DNA of 64,000 bases from Lachnospiraceae bacterium (GCA_021153325.1 JAGKTQ010000016.1:1-64000); one strand, 5' to 3'; shown: positions 8,162-16,917, counted from the first letter of the stretch. Numbers and translations are program-made. The notes: a model not told the origin generated them from the letters alone.

Positions 8162-9046
8162 CTATACTTTTTCCTGAATGTTCTTTCCTAAAATTCCAGT
8201 TGGTTTAACGAGAAGAACAACAATAAGCACAGCAAATACAATAGCATCTGCCATTTGTGAAGAAATATATGCTTTTCCGAAAATTTCTATAACTCCAAGT
8301 AAAATACCACCTATCATGGCACCCGGAATGGAGCCGATACCACCTAATACTGCGGCAACAAATGCTTTAATACCAGGCATAGAACCCGTATATGGTGTAA
8401 GAGATGGATACGCAGAACAAAGAAGAACACCTGCAATTGCTGCCAAGGCAGAACCAATTGCGAAGGTTAATGCAATCGTTCCATTTACGTTAATTCCCAT
8501 AAGCTGTGCAGCACCTTTATCTTCAGAAACAGCAAGCATTGCCTGTCCAGCCTTTGTTTTGTTAATAAAGAGTGTCAAAGCTATCATAATAACAATGCAG
8601 GCAAGAATTGTTACAATCGTTACACCAGAAATGTTAAGCTGTCCATCGGCAAGCTTAATACCACTCCATGAAACAACTGAAGTAAATGATTTTGCATTTG
8701 CACCGAATATTAAAAGTGCAACATTCTGAAGAAGATAACTGACACCAATTGCAGTAATCAATACTGCCAATGGGGATGCAGCATTTCTAAGCGGTTTATA
8801 AGCAACACGCTCTATGACAACACCAAGAACGGTACATATTAAAATGGATACTATTATACCGAGCCGTATAGGCATTCCTAATGTACTTACAATAGTGAAA
8901 ACAGCAAAAGCACCAACCATAATAACATCACCGTGTGCGAAGTTAAGCATTTTAGCAATACCATAGACCATTGTATAACCTAAAGCAATAATTGCATAAA
9001 CACTTCCTAAACTGATACCATTAATTAAATAAGATATAAAACTCAT
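8162..9046 (-). CDS. livH: LivH, branched-chain amino acid permease
   Basis: 294-residue multi-pass permease with the LivH hallmarks GSVYAIIALGYTMVYG and LNFAHGDVIMVGAF. It is the partner of LivM. An upstream in-frame ATG at 9067 exists, but GGAGG occurs inside that extension and is 7 nt before the ATG at 9046, which begins the conserved family sequence (MSFISYLING). The gene has its own promoter after the livJ terminator. Confidence 0.93.
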   Translation of the reverse strand: MSFISYLINGISLGSVYAIIALGYTMVYGIAKMLNFAHGDVIMVGAFAVFTIVSTLGMPIRLGIIVSILICTVLGVVIERVAYKPLRNAASPLAVLITAIGVSYLLQNVALLIFGANAKSFTSVVSWSGIKLADGQLNISGVTIVTILACIVIMIALTLFINKTKAGQAMLAVSEDKGAAQLMGINVNGTIALTFAIGSALAAIAGVLLCSAYPSLTPYTGSMPGIKAFVAAVLGGIGSIPGAMIGGILLGVIEIFGKAYISSQMADAIVFAVLIVVLLVKPTGILGKNIQEKV

Positions 9047-9095
9047 TAACTTCCTCCATTCTCGCATTATATGCGAATTTGGTTACGATTTTTTT

Positions 9096-9124
9096 ATTAT
9101 AGCATTCAATGCAAATCTAATCAA
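9096..9124 (-). promoter_or_regulatory. SigA promoter of livHMGF
   Basis: TTGATT (9124-9119), 17-bp spacer, TATAAT (9101-9096) on the minus strand. The -35 begins right after the T-run of the livJ terminator. Confidence 0.7.
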
Positions 9125-9125
9125 G

Positions 9126-9155
9126 AAAAAAGAGGCTGTCTTAACGGACAACCTC
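9126..9155 (-). terminator. Terminator between livJ and livH
   Basis: On the minus strand GAGGTTGTC pairs with GACAGCCTC (one G-T pair) around a 6-nt loop, followed by TTTTTT. It would let the binding protein be made in excess of the membrane components. Confidence 0.85.
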
Positions 9156-9174
9156 CTTTGGCTTATATTACAAA

Positions 9175-10389
9175 TTACATTGCTGTATAAACACCATCAA
9201 CAATTTTTACTGCCTTAGGCTCTTTTGTAGGTTCTCCAGCTGCATTCCATGTAATATTTGAACTGGTAAGACCATCAACAGAGATTTCTGTCATAGCTGT
9301 TTTCATTAAGTCACAAATTTCAGAAGCGCTCATATCTGGTGTTGCACCACTCTGCTCTAACGCTGCTGCAATTGCATAAATAGCGTCATAAGCATCTGCT
9401 GCGAACTGGTTAGGAGTTTCACCATACAGTTCTTCATATTTTGTAACGAAGTTTACTGTTAAATCATCTGTAGCGTCTGCTGCAAATGGTGTAAGAAGTA
9501 TAACGCCTTCTGCTAAAGAAGTATCAAAGTTTTCTACTGCAAGAAGTCCATCAAGTCCATCACAACCGAAGAACATTGGAGCATAACCCATGTCATTAGC
9601 CTGGGTAAGGATTAAAGCAACTTCTTTATAATAAATTGGTAAAAATACAAGTTCAGCGCCTGCATCTTTTGCTTTCTGAAGCTGAACGGAGAAATCTGTA
9701 TTGCTGTCTGCAGTAAATGCTTCTGCTGCTACGATTTCAATACCCTGATTCTGTGCTTCAGCATAGAAGTTTTCATAAATACCTGAAGAGTAAACATCAG
9801 AGCTGTCGTAAATAACAGCTACTTTTGTAGCTAAGTTGTTCTCGCCGATATACTGTGCAGATGCATATCCCTGAGCCGGATCTGAGAAGCAGATACGGAA
9901 AGCATTGTCATACTGTACACAAGATGGTGCAGAACCTGAAGGTGTTAACTGGAATAAATTATCCTGATTTGTTTTTTCAGCAACTGCCTGACATGGTGTA
10001 CTTGTTACAGTACCCATTAAAATCTGCATATCCCAGTCTTTTAATGAGTTATAAGCATTGATAGCTTTTTCTGCATCGTGTTCATCATCTTCAAATTTGA
10101 ACTCTAACATGTAGCCGTTTACACCACCAGCTGCATTGATTTCGTCAATAGCGATCTGTGCACCGTTCTGTACTGCTAAACCATATACAGCAGCACCACC
10201 AGTAACAGGGCCGATACCACCGATTTTAAATGTACCTGTTGTAGCAGAATCAGCTGAAGTTTCAGCAGTATTTTCTGTTGTAGCATTGTTTGTTCCTTCG
10301 GAACTTTCAGAGCTGCCGCAGCCTGTAATGAAAGAAGCTGTCAAAGTACAAGCAAGTGCTAAGCTCATGAATTTTTGTAATTTTTTCAT
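9175..10389 (-). CDS. livJ: LivJ/LivK-type substrate-binding lipoprotein
   Basis: 404 residues. A lipoprotein signal peptide ends in the lipobox FITGC with Cys24, followed by a Ser/Glu/Thr-rich linker (about 25-50) and a type I periplasmic-binding fold (IGGIGPVTGGAAVYG start). As a Gram-positive lipoprotein it is anchored outside the membrane and delivers branched-chain amino acids, or a related ligand, to LivHMGF. GGAGGAC lies 7 nt before the ATG. It has a strong promoter upstream and a terminator downstream, so it is probably expressed above the rest of the transporter. Confidence 0.93.
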   Translation of the reverse strand: MKKLQKFMSLALACTLTASFITGCGSSESSEGTNNATTENTAETSADSATTGTFKIGGIGPVTGGAAVYGLAVQNGAQIAIDEINAAGGVNGYMLEFKFEDDEHDAEKAINAYNSLKDWDMQILMGTVTSTPCQAVAEKTNQDNLFQLTPSGSAPSCVQYDNAFRICFSDPAQGYASAQYIGENNLATKVAVIYDSSDVYSSGIYENFYAEAQNQGIEIVAAEAFTADSNTDFSVQLQKAKDAGAELVFLPIYYKEVALILTQANDMGYAPMFFGCDGLDGLLAVENFDTSLAEGVILLTPFAADATDDLTVNFVTKYEELYGETPNQFAADAYDAIYAIAAALEQSGATPDMSASEICDLMKTAMTEISVDGLTSSNITWNAAGEPTKEPKAVKIVDGVYTAM

Positions 10390-10447
10390 AATTTGTCCTC
10401 CTCTTTTTTGAACTAAATGACCAAAAAGAACTTTGCCATTTCAAAAT

Positions 10448-10476
10448 ATGTTACTATTATTCTTTTTTAATGTCAA
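10448..10476 (-). promoter_or_regulatory. SigA promoter of livJ
   Basis: Consensus TTGACA (10476-10471), 17-bp spacer, TAACAT (10453-10448) on the minus strand. The -35 directly follows the rsfS terminator T-run. Confidence 0.7.
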
Positions 10477-10502
10477 GAAAAAATCGCCGTAAATACGGCG
10501 AT
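10477..10502 (-). terminator. Intrinsic terminator after rsfS
   Basis: Perfect 8-bp stem ATCGCCGT/ACGGCGAT with a 4-nt loop followed by TTTTTTC on the minus strand. Confidence 0.9.
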
Positions 10503-10524
10503 TATACTATTTTGTGTGAATTTT

Positions 10525-10878
10525 TTAATTGAACTCGGAGGAATCGATTTTTTTACCATCTCTCCAAATACGTTCCAGATCATAGAACAGACGATTTTCT
10601 CTGTCAAAGATATGAACGATAATATCTCCAAAGTCCATTAAGATCCAGTTTGCACTATCATATCCTTCAATCTGTTTTGCAGGACATCCGGCTCTTCCTA
10701 ATGTCTCTTCTACATTATCGCATAATGCCTGAATCTGACTTCTGTTCGTACCACTTGCAATGAGAAAATAATCAGCAAGAACAGAAACTTCACTAATATC
10801 AATAATACTAATGTCTTCTGCCTTTTTATCTTCTAATGCGTTGATTGCCATTTTACATAAATCTTTTGAACTGTTCAT
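10525..10878 (-). CDS. rsfS: RsfS ribosomal silencing factor
   Basis: 117 residues, full length for the RsfS/YbeB/Iojap family, which binds L14 on the large subunit and blocks subunit joining when nutrients are scarce. Family features include ADYFLIASGTNRSQIQAL in the middle and WILMDFGDIIVHIF near the C-terminus. It is the last gene of nadD-yqeK-rsfS, a classic Firmicutes order. AAAGGA precedes the ATG. Confidence 0.95.
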   Translation of the reverse strand: MNSSKDLCKMAINALEDKKAEDISIIDISEVSVLADYFLIASGTNRSQIQALCDNVEETLGRAGCPAKQIEGYDSANWILMDFGDIIVHIFDRENRLFYDLERIWRDGKKIDSSEFN

Positions 10879-10894
10879 GTTTTTCCTTTCTGCA

Positions 10895-11488
10895 CTACTC
10901 TTCTTTTTGTTCCTCTATTTTTGCCTTATAATATTCATATGCTTTCTGCGTCATAGGATCGATATCTCCGCCGCCTGCCGTAAGGTAAGTAAGCGTATCT
11001 GACAAAATCATAAGAAGAGCTTCATTAATATCTATAAATGCAATCTTACGGATTTCAGAAAGATTAGGTGCTTTGGTACGATTGGGTTCGATATAATCAG
11101 CAACATATACAATCTTTTCTAAGAGACTCATATTTGGTCTGCCAGTTGTATGATTTAAAATGGCATTAATAATGTCTGTATCCGTAATACCATAAGTATC
11201 CATTGCAATAAAGCTTCCTGCTTTGGCGTGTAAAAGAGAAGGATTTTTCCGTTCTACATCATTTACAGGAATATTATGTTTTTCGCAAATCTGTATTTTT
11301 TTTGCGTTATCCATGCATTTTGCACAATCATGGAGAAGTCCAGCGATTTCTGCACTGCGAAGGTCACAGCCATAGCGCATAGCAAGTGCAGTAGCTGTAT
11401 AAGTAACACCAAGTGTATGCTCGTAGCGACTTTCATCCTGCACTTTTTCCATTGCTTTTCGTATTTTCTTTGTATCTATGCTTTTCAT
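10895..11488 (-). CDS. yqeK: YqeK, HD-domain dinucleoside tetraphosphatase
   Basis: 197 residues with an HD-superfamily metal centre: an early His in YEHTLGV, HD in GLLHDCAK, then HAKAG and NHTTG. YqeK-type enzymes split diadenosine tetraphosphate symmetrically to ADP. It is co-transcribed with nadD and rsfS (16 nt before rsfS). AAAGGAAAG precedes the ATG. The family assignment is firm; the activity comes from family knowledge. Confidence 0.9.
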   Translation of the reverse strand: MKSIDTKKIRKAMEKVQDESRYEHTLGVTYTATALAMRYGCDLRSAEIAGLLHDCAKCMDNAKKIQICEKHNIPVNDVERKNPSLLHAKAGSFIAMDTYGITDTDIINAILNHTTGRPNMSLLEKIVYVADYIEPNRTKAPNLSEIRKIAFIDINEALLMILSDTLTYLTAGGGDIDPMTQKAYEYYKAKIEEQKEE

Positions 11489-11526
11489 TCTTTCCTTTCC
11501 CAGTCATATCAGCCTGCCGTTTGTTG

Positions 11527-12147
11527 TTATTTTTCGTCATCAGTCCAGTAAATACGATTTTTGTTAATATATTCTATTACCTGATCGTGTACCATATAAC
11601 GGATGGATTGATGATTTCTTACCTTGTCACGAATGTTCGTAGAAGAAATATCAACACAGTTGATCGGCAGCATACGAATGTCGGCATTGTATTTTTCTTT
11701 TAACTCTTCTATTTTTGTATTCAGGTCTTCTTCGGAGTGTCCTGGTCGTCTTGCGACCAAAACTACAACTTCATGAAAGATCTTTTCAGGACACATCCAT
11801 TTATCCATTTTAAATAAAGAGTCTGCCCCAACAATAAAATAATATTCAACATTAGGGTTGGCAGCTTTTAAATCTCTGATCGTTTCATAGGAATAAGAAT
11901 TTCCGTCTCGGTCAACTTCAATGGTTGATAATGCAAAATGAGAATTATCTTCAATAGCAAGACCAGTCATTGTAATTCTGGTTTTTGCGTCCAAAACATT
12001 TTCTTTCATATAAGGAATGCCGCTTGGCACAAATAATATTTCATCTAAACCAAAAGTTTCATAAGCAGTTTCTGCTACAAGCATATGTCCTAAGTGGATT
12101 GGATTAAATGTTCCACCCATAATCCCCACTTTTTTTCTATAATCCAT
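11527..12147 (-). CDS. nadD: NadD, nicotinate-nucleotide adenylyltransferase
   Basis: 206 residues. Nucleotidyltransferase signature GTFNPIHLGH (about 12-21) and C-terminal ISSTNIR substrate motif. It converts nicotinate mononucleotide plus ATP to deamido-NAD in cytosolic NAD synthesis. It is the first gene of nadD-yqeK-rsfS. GGAGAG lies upstream of the ATG. Confidence 0.95.
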   Translation of the reverse strand: MDYRKKVGIMGGTFNPIHLGHMLVAETAYETFGLDEILFVPSGIPYMKENVLDAKTRITMTGLAIEDNSHFALSTIEVDRDGNSYSYETIRDLKAANPNVEYYFIVGADSLFKMDKWMCPEKIFHEVVVLVARRPGHSEEDLNTKIEELKEKYNADIRMLPINCVDISSTNIRDKVRNHQSIRYMVHDQVIEYINKNRIYWTDDEK

Positions 12148-12197
12148 AATAATGCTCTCCTTGCATATAAGTTTGATAAATAATTATCATTGTATTT

Positions 12198-12225
12198 ATT
12201 TTAATACAATCCAGAAATATTACAA
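12198..12225 (-). promoter_or_regulatory. Probable promoter of nadD-yqeK-rsfS
   Basis: TTGTAA (12225-12220), 16-bp spacer, TAAAAT (12203-12198) on the minus strand, within a 166-nt gap that otherwise holds AT-rich sequence and a TGCCAA...TTGGCA inverted pair. Confidence 0.5.
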
Positions 12226-12313
12226 GGGCAAATTTGCAAATAATTTATTTTTGTCATGAATGCCAAGTTTTTTTACAAAACCTTTGAAAAAATTTGTTTA
12301 AGTTTTGGCAATG

Positions 12314-12604
12314 CTATTTTGGCAATTCGATTTTTTTATTATCTTTACTTTCTTTATAGAGAACTATTTTTTTGCCAATTACATGTACGACCTGAGAATG
12401 TGTACGCTCTGCTATCATAGCAGCGATTTCTTTTGGGTCATCAAAACAGTTTTTTAAAACTGCGATTTTTATTAATTCTCTTGTATTAAATGCTTCACCG
12501 ATCGCTTCGGTTAATTCCGGTGTCAGACTGGATTTTCCGACTTGGAAAATCGGATCCATAGTGCTGGCAAGGCTTTTTAAATATGCGCGTTGTTTGCTTG
12601 TCAT
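12314..12604 (-). CDS. yhbY: YhbY-type CRM-domain RNA-binding protein
   Basis: 96 residues forming a single CRM (YhbY) domain: MTSKQRAYLKSLA start, the GK motif in FQVGKSSLTPE, and a basic C-terminal strand. Members associate with pre-50S ribosomes. It lies 14 nt after obgE, another 50S assembly factor, so the two are one transcription unit. AAAGGA is positioned before the ATG. Confidence 0.93.
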   Translation of the reverse strand: MTSKQRAYLKSLASTMDPIFQVGKSSLTPELTEAIGEAFNTRELIKIAVLKNCFDDPKEIAAMIAERTHSQVVHVIGKKIVLYKESKDNKKIELPK

Positions 12605-12618
12605 ATTTGCTATCCTTT

Positions 12619-13908
12619 CTATTTGTAATAATCAAAAGAGAGTCCGTACATTCTTACGGTGTCACCCTCCCCAATACCAAGTGCTTCAAGTTGTTCTAAA
12701 ATGCCGTTATCTCTTAAGAAATTCTGGAAGAAAACAAATCCTTTTTCAGATTCCAAATTCGTATAACCAAGCATTTTTTCAATCTTAGGTCCTTCTACTA
12801 CATATTCATCTTCTTCTTCATCATAAGTGACCGTAAATGGTTCATCAAAGTCTGTTAAAGTAAGTTCAGGGAAATATTCCTGTTCAAAGATGATAGGAGT
12901 ATCTTCTAAAGTATCTAAAAGGGAGCTGACATAATAAAGAAGCTCTTTGACCCCTTGTCCACTCACCGCAGAAATAGGAAATACTTTTATTCCTTTTGGC
13001 TCAAATTCTTTTTTGATTTTGTCGACTGGACTCTCATCACCTTCATAGATCATATCAATCTTGTTTGCTGCAATCACTTGTGGACGAGATGCGATTTCAG
13101 GATTATAGAGTTCCAATTCTTTGTTGATCGCATAAATATCTTCGATAGGGTCTCTGCCTTCTGTGGAAGCAGCATCTACAATATGAATCATTAGTTTTGT
13201 TCGTTCAATATGGCGCAAAAATTCATGTCCAAGACCGATACCTTCTGAGGCACCTTCGATCAATCCCGGAATATCAGCAATAACAAATCCTTTTGCATCA
13301 TCTAAGTCTACTACACCAAGATTTGGATTTAAGGTAGTAAAATGATAATTGGCAATTTTAGGACGAGCATTTGTTACGCGGGATAAAAAGGTTGATTTTC
13401 CCACATTTGGGAAACCAACAAGACCGACATCCGCAATAACCTTTAATTCCAGTAAAAGCTCTAACTCTTTCGCTGGTTGTCCCGGCTGGGCATATTTGGG
13501 AGCCTGCATTGTGCTGGTCGCATAATGCTGATTTCCGTTTCCACCACGGCCTCCGGTCAAAAGAACGACTCTTTTGTTATCACCAGACATATCGGTGATC
13601 ACTTTACCGCTTTCCGCTTCTTTAATAACAGTGCCGGCAGGAACTTTGATAATGATATCCTGTCCGTTTTTACCACGACAGTTCTTTTTGCCGCCTTCTT
13701 CCCCGTTTTGAGCTGCATATTTGCGGATATGTCTGAAATCTGTTAAGGTATTTAATCCTTCGTCCACCTCAAAAATAACACTTCCGCCATGACCGCCATC
13801 TCCGCCGTCTGGACCGCCATTCGGAACATATTTTTCTCTTCGGAAGGAAACATGTCCATCTCCGCCTTTACCACTTTTCACGTATATTTTTGCTCTATCT
13901 GCAAACAT
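12619..13908 (-). CDS. obgE: ObgE/CgtA GTPase, 50S assembly factor
   Basis: 429 residues: Gly-rich Obg domain (about 1-158), GTPase domain with GFPNVGKS, the switch DIPGLIEGAS and NKID, and a C-terminal OCT domain (about 355-429) typical of Gram-positive Obg. It acts in late 50S maturation and links to (p)ppGpp. It lies downstream of rplU-prp-rpmA, the usual order, but a terminator separates it from rpmA, so it may be read by leak-through or a weak promoter of its own. Confidence 0.96.
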   Translation of the reverse strand: MFADRAKIYVKSGKGGDGHVSFRREKYVPNGGPDGGDGGHGGSVIFEVDEGLNTLTDFRHIRKYAAQNGEEGGKKNCRGKNGQDIIIKVPAGTVIKEAESGKVITDMSGDNKRVVLLTGGRGGNGNQHYATSTMQAPKYAQPGQPAKELELLLELKVIADVGLVGFPNVGKSTFLSRVTNARPKIANYHFTTLNPNLGVVDLDDAKGFVIADIPGLIEGASEGIGLGHEFLRHIERTKLMIHIVDAASTEGRDPIEDIYAINKELELYNPEIASRPQVIAANKIDMIYEGDESPVDKIKKEFEPKGIKVFPISAVSGQGVKELLYYVSSLLDTLEDTPIIFEQEYFPELTLTDFDEPFTVTYDEEEDEYVVEGPKIEKMLGYTNLESEKGFVFFQNFLRDNGILEQLEALGIGEGDTVRMYGLSFDYYK

Positions 13909-13955
13909 AAGTTACTCCTTCTTGTCCAAAATAGGCTATAAGCCTTGACTTAAGC

Positions 13956-13987
13956 AAAAAGGCTTCAAACATTCTTGTTTGAAGCCT
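13956..13987 (-). terminator. Intrinsic terminator of rplU-prp-rpmA
   Basis: Perfect 11-bp stem AGGCTTCAAAC/GTTTGAAGCCT with a 6-nt loop, then TTTT on the minus strand. Confidence 0.9.
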
Positions 13988-13998
13988 AAGTAAATTCA

Positions 13999-14283
13999 TT
14001 ATTTCTCTACAGGATAAACGGAAGCCTGTTTCTTGTCTCTTCCTTTTCTTTCGAATCTAAGAACACCGTCAACTAAAGCGAATAATGTATCATCTCCACC
14101 TCTACCAACGTTAACACCTGGATGAATCTTAGTTCCGCGCTGTCTATAAAGAATATTTCCTGCTTTTACGAACTGACCGTCAGCTCTTTTCGCACCTAAT
14201 CTCTTGGATTCGGAATCTCTACCGTTCTTAGTAGAACCAACACCCTTTTTATGAGCGAAAAATTGAAGGTTCATATTTAACAT
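13999..14283 (-). CDS. rpmA: 50S ribosomal protein L27 (precursor)
   Basis: 94 residues. The N-terminus MLNMNLQFFAHKKG contains the Firmicutes LQFF-A cleavage site: Prp removes the first nine residues to expose the segment that reaches the peptidyl-transferase centre. The remainder is standard L27 (GSTKNGRDSESKRLG, GNILYRQRGTKIHPG). The prp gene lies immediately upstream. AGGAGG stands 9 nt before the ATG. Confidence 0.97.
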   Translation of the reverse strand: MLNMNLQFFAHKKGVGSTKNGRDSESKRLGAKRADGQFVKAGNILYRQRGTKIHPGVNVGRGGDDTLFALVDGVLRFERKGRDKKQASVYPVEK

Positions 14284-14287
14284 GGCT

Positions 14288-14623
14288 TTACACCTCCTCG
14301 AATGTGAGTTTAAAATACTTTGTACCGTATTCGTCTTCGATACGGCTTAAGCCGAGCACGAGTGAATCCATTAAAAGTATTCCCTTTTCAGAAAGCGGAT
14401 TTTCAAAAACACATTGAATGAATCCGGTCTCTTCGTTTGTCGTAACCTCAGTCTTATCTTTTGAAAGCTCTTCAAAAGAATTAATCGTGTTGATTACTAA
14501 AACGGAAATGGCACAGCATACAAGATCTTTTTGAAAAAAGAATCTCTTATAACCTGCGTGTCCCATACAGGTAAAACTTTTGTATTCCCCTTGTTTCGAC
14601 TTTCTAATTATTACTGTAGTCAT
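14288..14623 (-). CDS. prp: Prp, ribosomal-processing cysteine protease
   Basis: 111 residues. The catalytic pair is His in GHAGY and Cys in DLVCCAISVL. Prp cleaves the N-terminal extension of L27, encoded by the next gene. A TTG at 14632 extends the frame by three codons, but the ATG at 14623 fits the family better. The ribosome site is poor, so translation probably depends on coupling to rplU 15 nt upstream. Confidence 0.92.
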   Translation of the reverse strand: MTTVIIRKSKQGEYKSFTCMGHAGYKRFFFQKDLVCCAISVLVINTINSFEELSKDKTEVTTNEETGFIQCVFENPLSEKGILLMDSLVLGLSRIEDEYGTKYFKLTFEEV

Positions 14624-14638
14624 ATTTTTCAACCGAAA

Positions 14639-14944
14639 TTAAGCATTGATCTTGTCAATTTTAACCTGAGTGTATGCTTGTCTATGACCATTTTTCTTAT
14701 GGTAGCCAGTTTTTCTTTTATATTTATAAACGATAACTTTTCTGGCTCTGCCCTGTTCCATAACAGTAGCTGTTACAGAAGCGTTAGCAACGTCTGCTCC
14801 TACTTTAAGAGCGTTGTCACTTACAGCGATAACCTGATCAAATGTTACAGTGTTTCCTGGTTCAACATCAAGTTTTTCAACTTTGATTACATCTCCTTCA
14901 GAAACTTTGTACTGTTTTCCACCTGTTGCAATAATTGCGTACAT
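14639..14944 (-). CDS. rplU: 50S ribosomal protein L21
   Basis: 101 residues, full-length L21: MYAIIATGGKQYKVSEGD start and the RNA-binding basic tail KRKTGYHKKNGHRQ. It is the first gene of rplU-prp-rpmA. AGGAGGTG precedes the ATG, and the transcript begins with a structured leader that fits the L21 leader motif. Confidence 0.97.
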   Translation of the reverse strand: MYAIIATGGKQYKVSEGDVIKVEKLDVEPGNTVTFDQVIAVSDNALKVGADVANASVTATVMEQGRARKVIVYKYKRKTGYHKKNGHRQAYTQVKIDKINA

Positions 14945-15033
14945 ATAGGCACCTCCTATTCACGGATTATTCCGTTTACTCGCTAGCTGTGGTGGCGTTT
15001 TAAACGCACTTCTACCTCGCTACGCGGCATACT
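14945..15033 (-). promoter_or_regulatory. L21 leader (ribosomal protein autoregulatory element)
   Basis: About 85-nt untranslated leader between the promoter and rplU. It contains a hairpin GCGT..ACGC at 14995-15007 and another CGGA-TTAT-TCCG at 14963-14974 close to the ribosome site. Position and size fit the L21 leader RNA of Firmicutes. I cannot run a covariance model. Confidence 0.6.
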
Positions 15034-15038
15034 CATAA

Positions 15039-15067
15039 ATAATACCACTGGAAAGGACGGGTGTCAA
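15039..15067 (-). promoter_or_regulatory. Strong SigA promoter of rplU
   Basis: TTGACA (15067-15062), 17-bp spacer, TATTAT (15044-15039) on the minus strand. Confidence 0.85.
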
Positions 15068-15115
15068 CAGGTAAATTTTATTTTTTAAAGGAATTTTGCG
15101 GGGTATCGCATAAAG

Positions 15116-15670
15116 CTAAAGTGAACCCTGCGTAAAATAAAATCCTGCCAATTGTGCCCTTGTGCTAAATTCCGCACATTTTAAAAGTGCAGCCATTTCG
15201 GCTTTTGTATAAAAATGGGGTTCGATCTCTTCATTCGGTGAAGTGTGATCGGAAAGCTCACCGGATACTTCCACAAAAGCAAGCTGGTTTTTGGCATCGG
15301 AAATAGATACTGCCGCAAAAGAAGGAGGTAAGATTTTTATAATCCGTTCCAGTTTCAAACCTGTCTCTTCATACAATTCCCGGGCAATGCATTCTTCAAT
15401 GGTTTCGTCCTGCTCCAGCATTCCGGCACACAAATTATAGATCGAACGATTTACACCCATGCGAAATTCTTTTAGGAGAAGCATTTTCTCATCCTTAAAT
15501 GCAACAATAGAAATCCCATTTACTGCTTTTCCAAGCTCAGTTTCATTTTTTAGATCAGACAAACTTACCATTTCATAAGTTTTTTTAACGCCGGCTTTAT
15601 TCAAATAAGTCAGATCATATCCTTTCAAATACTTCCCATCCCGAACCTTTTTCATCCCCAAAAACTTCAT
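15116..15670 (-). CDS. Nudix hydrolase
   Basis: 184 residues with a perfect Nudix box: Gly in GMLEQDE, then RELYEETGL. This fits the ADP-ribose pyrophosphatase-like branch, but the substrate is not proven. The longest frame begins at 15733 inside the RNase gene; the ATG at 15670 has GGAGAG 9 nt upstream and starts the recognisable domain, so it is preferred. It follows the RNase G gene by 38 nt and is probably the end of that operon. Confidence 0.88.
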   Translation of the reverse strand: MKFLGMKKVRDGKYLKGYDLTYLNKAGVKKTYEMVSLSDLKNETELGKAVNGISIVAFKDEKMLLLKEFRMGVNRSIYNLCAGMLEQDETIEECIARELYEETGLKLERIIKILPPSFAAVSISDAKNQLAFVEVSGELSDHTSPNEEIEPHFYTKAEMAALLKCAEFSTRAQLAGFYFTQGSL

Positions 15671-15708
15671 AATACAAAACTCTCCAATCAAGCTTTTTTC
15701 TATACCAT

Positions 15709-16917
15709 TTATATCTCCCGCATCTGTTCCCAAAGTGGTCGATTAATCTTTTGCCTTGTGATCTCTACCAGTCCAAGTGGCGTAATATCCACTACTTTGG
15801 TCTTTACGGCATCTTTTCTTAGCGCCGATTTTAATAGGGAAAGCAATTCTTCTTCTTGTTCCTTACTATCCATATTAATAAAATCTACGATGATGATTCC
15901 AGAAATATTACGAAGCTTCAACTGCCTTGCAATTTCCCAGGCAGCTTCTATGTTCGTACGGAAATAATGCTCTTCTGGAGTACATTTTCCAGTGGACTTG
16001 CCGGTATTTACATCAATTACAGTCAAGGCTTCGGTAGGTTCTATTACAAGATAACCGCCGGATTTCAGCCATACCTGCTTGGAAAGTGCTTCGGAAAGTT
16101 TGGTTTCTACAGAGTACAGTTTTTGTAAAGGGAAATTTTCGTCTTCATAAAGTCGGATTCTGTCTAAATCAAGTCCTTGACAGGAACGTAACTTTTCATA
16201 AAGAGTTTTATCATCTGTTACAATTTCATCATATTCATTCTGATACATGGATTTTACAGTAGCAAGGTAAGGGGTAGGTGCTTCCTCTAATAAACTGTAA
16301 CAAGTACGATGCATAACTGTTTTGAGAAACTCGTTTGCCCGTTTTGATAATGTGGTAAGTTCCTCTAAAAGAGGTTCGTAATTGCCATGAAGTTCTCTAC
16401 AATTTGTACGGAATACATAACCTAAACTACCCTGTTCTTCTGCAGAAAAAGATGATCTTGAAGAGGAGAAAAATTTTTCTAATTGTTCTTTTTCGGCATT
16501 TTTTAATTTGTTGGAATATCCAATACTTCTTTTTCCGGTCGTCACTACGCAGTAAGTTCCAGTGAAGGAAATATTTGCGGTTACAGAAGGCTGCTTCGTT
16601 TTAGCAGCCTCTTTTATGACTTGTACGACAATCTCATCTCCTGCAACAATGCGTTTGTCAAAAGGTCGATTCGTTAAAATCGCATGACGGCATTCCTTTA
16701 ATGGCAAAAAACAGATCTGTCCCGGATAAATCTCAACAAAAGCCGCATCAATATTTTTTACGACATTTGTTACTTTTCCCAAGTAAATATTCCCAAGAAT
16801 ACTTTCTTTTTTAGAAGGAAAAGCCTGTGCAAAAACAAGACGGTTATCCTTGATATGAAGAAGTAAAATCTTATTTTTATAAGGGGTCAGCAATAATTTG
16901 CCATTTTCAGAACTCAT
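15709..16917 (-). CDS. rng: Ribonuclease E/G family endoribonuclease
   Basis: 402 residues: N-terminal S1-like RNA-binding part (GNIYLGKVTNVVKNIDAAFV), then the RNase E/G catalytic domain with the metal-binding motif VIDVNTGKS and a second Asp in IIIVDFINM. It is shorter than E. coli RNase G (489) and lacks long C-terminal extensions. A TTG at 16923 is in frame, but GAGGA is 8 nt before the ATG at 16917. It overlaps the TIGR03936 gene by 11 nt and sits upstream of rplU, the usual clostridial order. Confidence 0.9.
   Translation of the reverse strand: MSSENGKLLLTPYKNKILLLHIKDNRLVFAQAFPSKKESILGNIYLGKVTNVVKNIDAAFVEIYPGQICFLPLKECRHAILTNRPFDKRIVAGDEIVVQVIKEAAKTKQPSVTANISFTGTYCVVTTGKRSIGYSNKLKNAEKEQLEKFFSSSRSSFSAEEQGSLGYVFRTNCRELHGNYEPLLEELTTLSKRANEFLKTVMHRTCYSLLEEAPTPYLATVKSMYQNEYDEIVTDDKTLYEKLRSCQGLDLDRIRLYEDENFPLQKLYSVETKLSEALSKQVWLKSGGYLVIEPTEALTVIDVNTGKSTGKCTPEEHYFRTNIEAAWEIARQLKLRNISGIIIVDFINMDSKEQEEELLSLLKSALRKDAVKTKVVDITPLGLVEITRQKINRPLWEQMREI

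Noticed and set aside
8178..8729. 183-codon plus-strand open frame opposite livH
   Set aside because: Antisense shadow of the livH permease gene; composition mirrors the membrane helices.
12226..12313. Regulatory RNA between yhbY and nadD (TGCCAA/TTGGCA repeats)
   Set aside because: The pairing arms are short, far apart and AT-rich; nothing beyond chance is evident.
14531..14986. 151-codon plus-strand open frame across prp, rplU and its leader
   Set aside because: Antisense to ribosomal protein genes and to the leader; no supporting signals.
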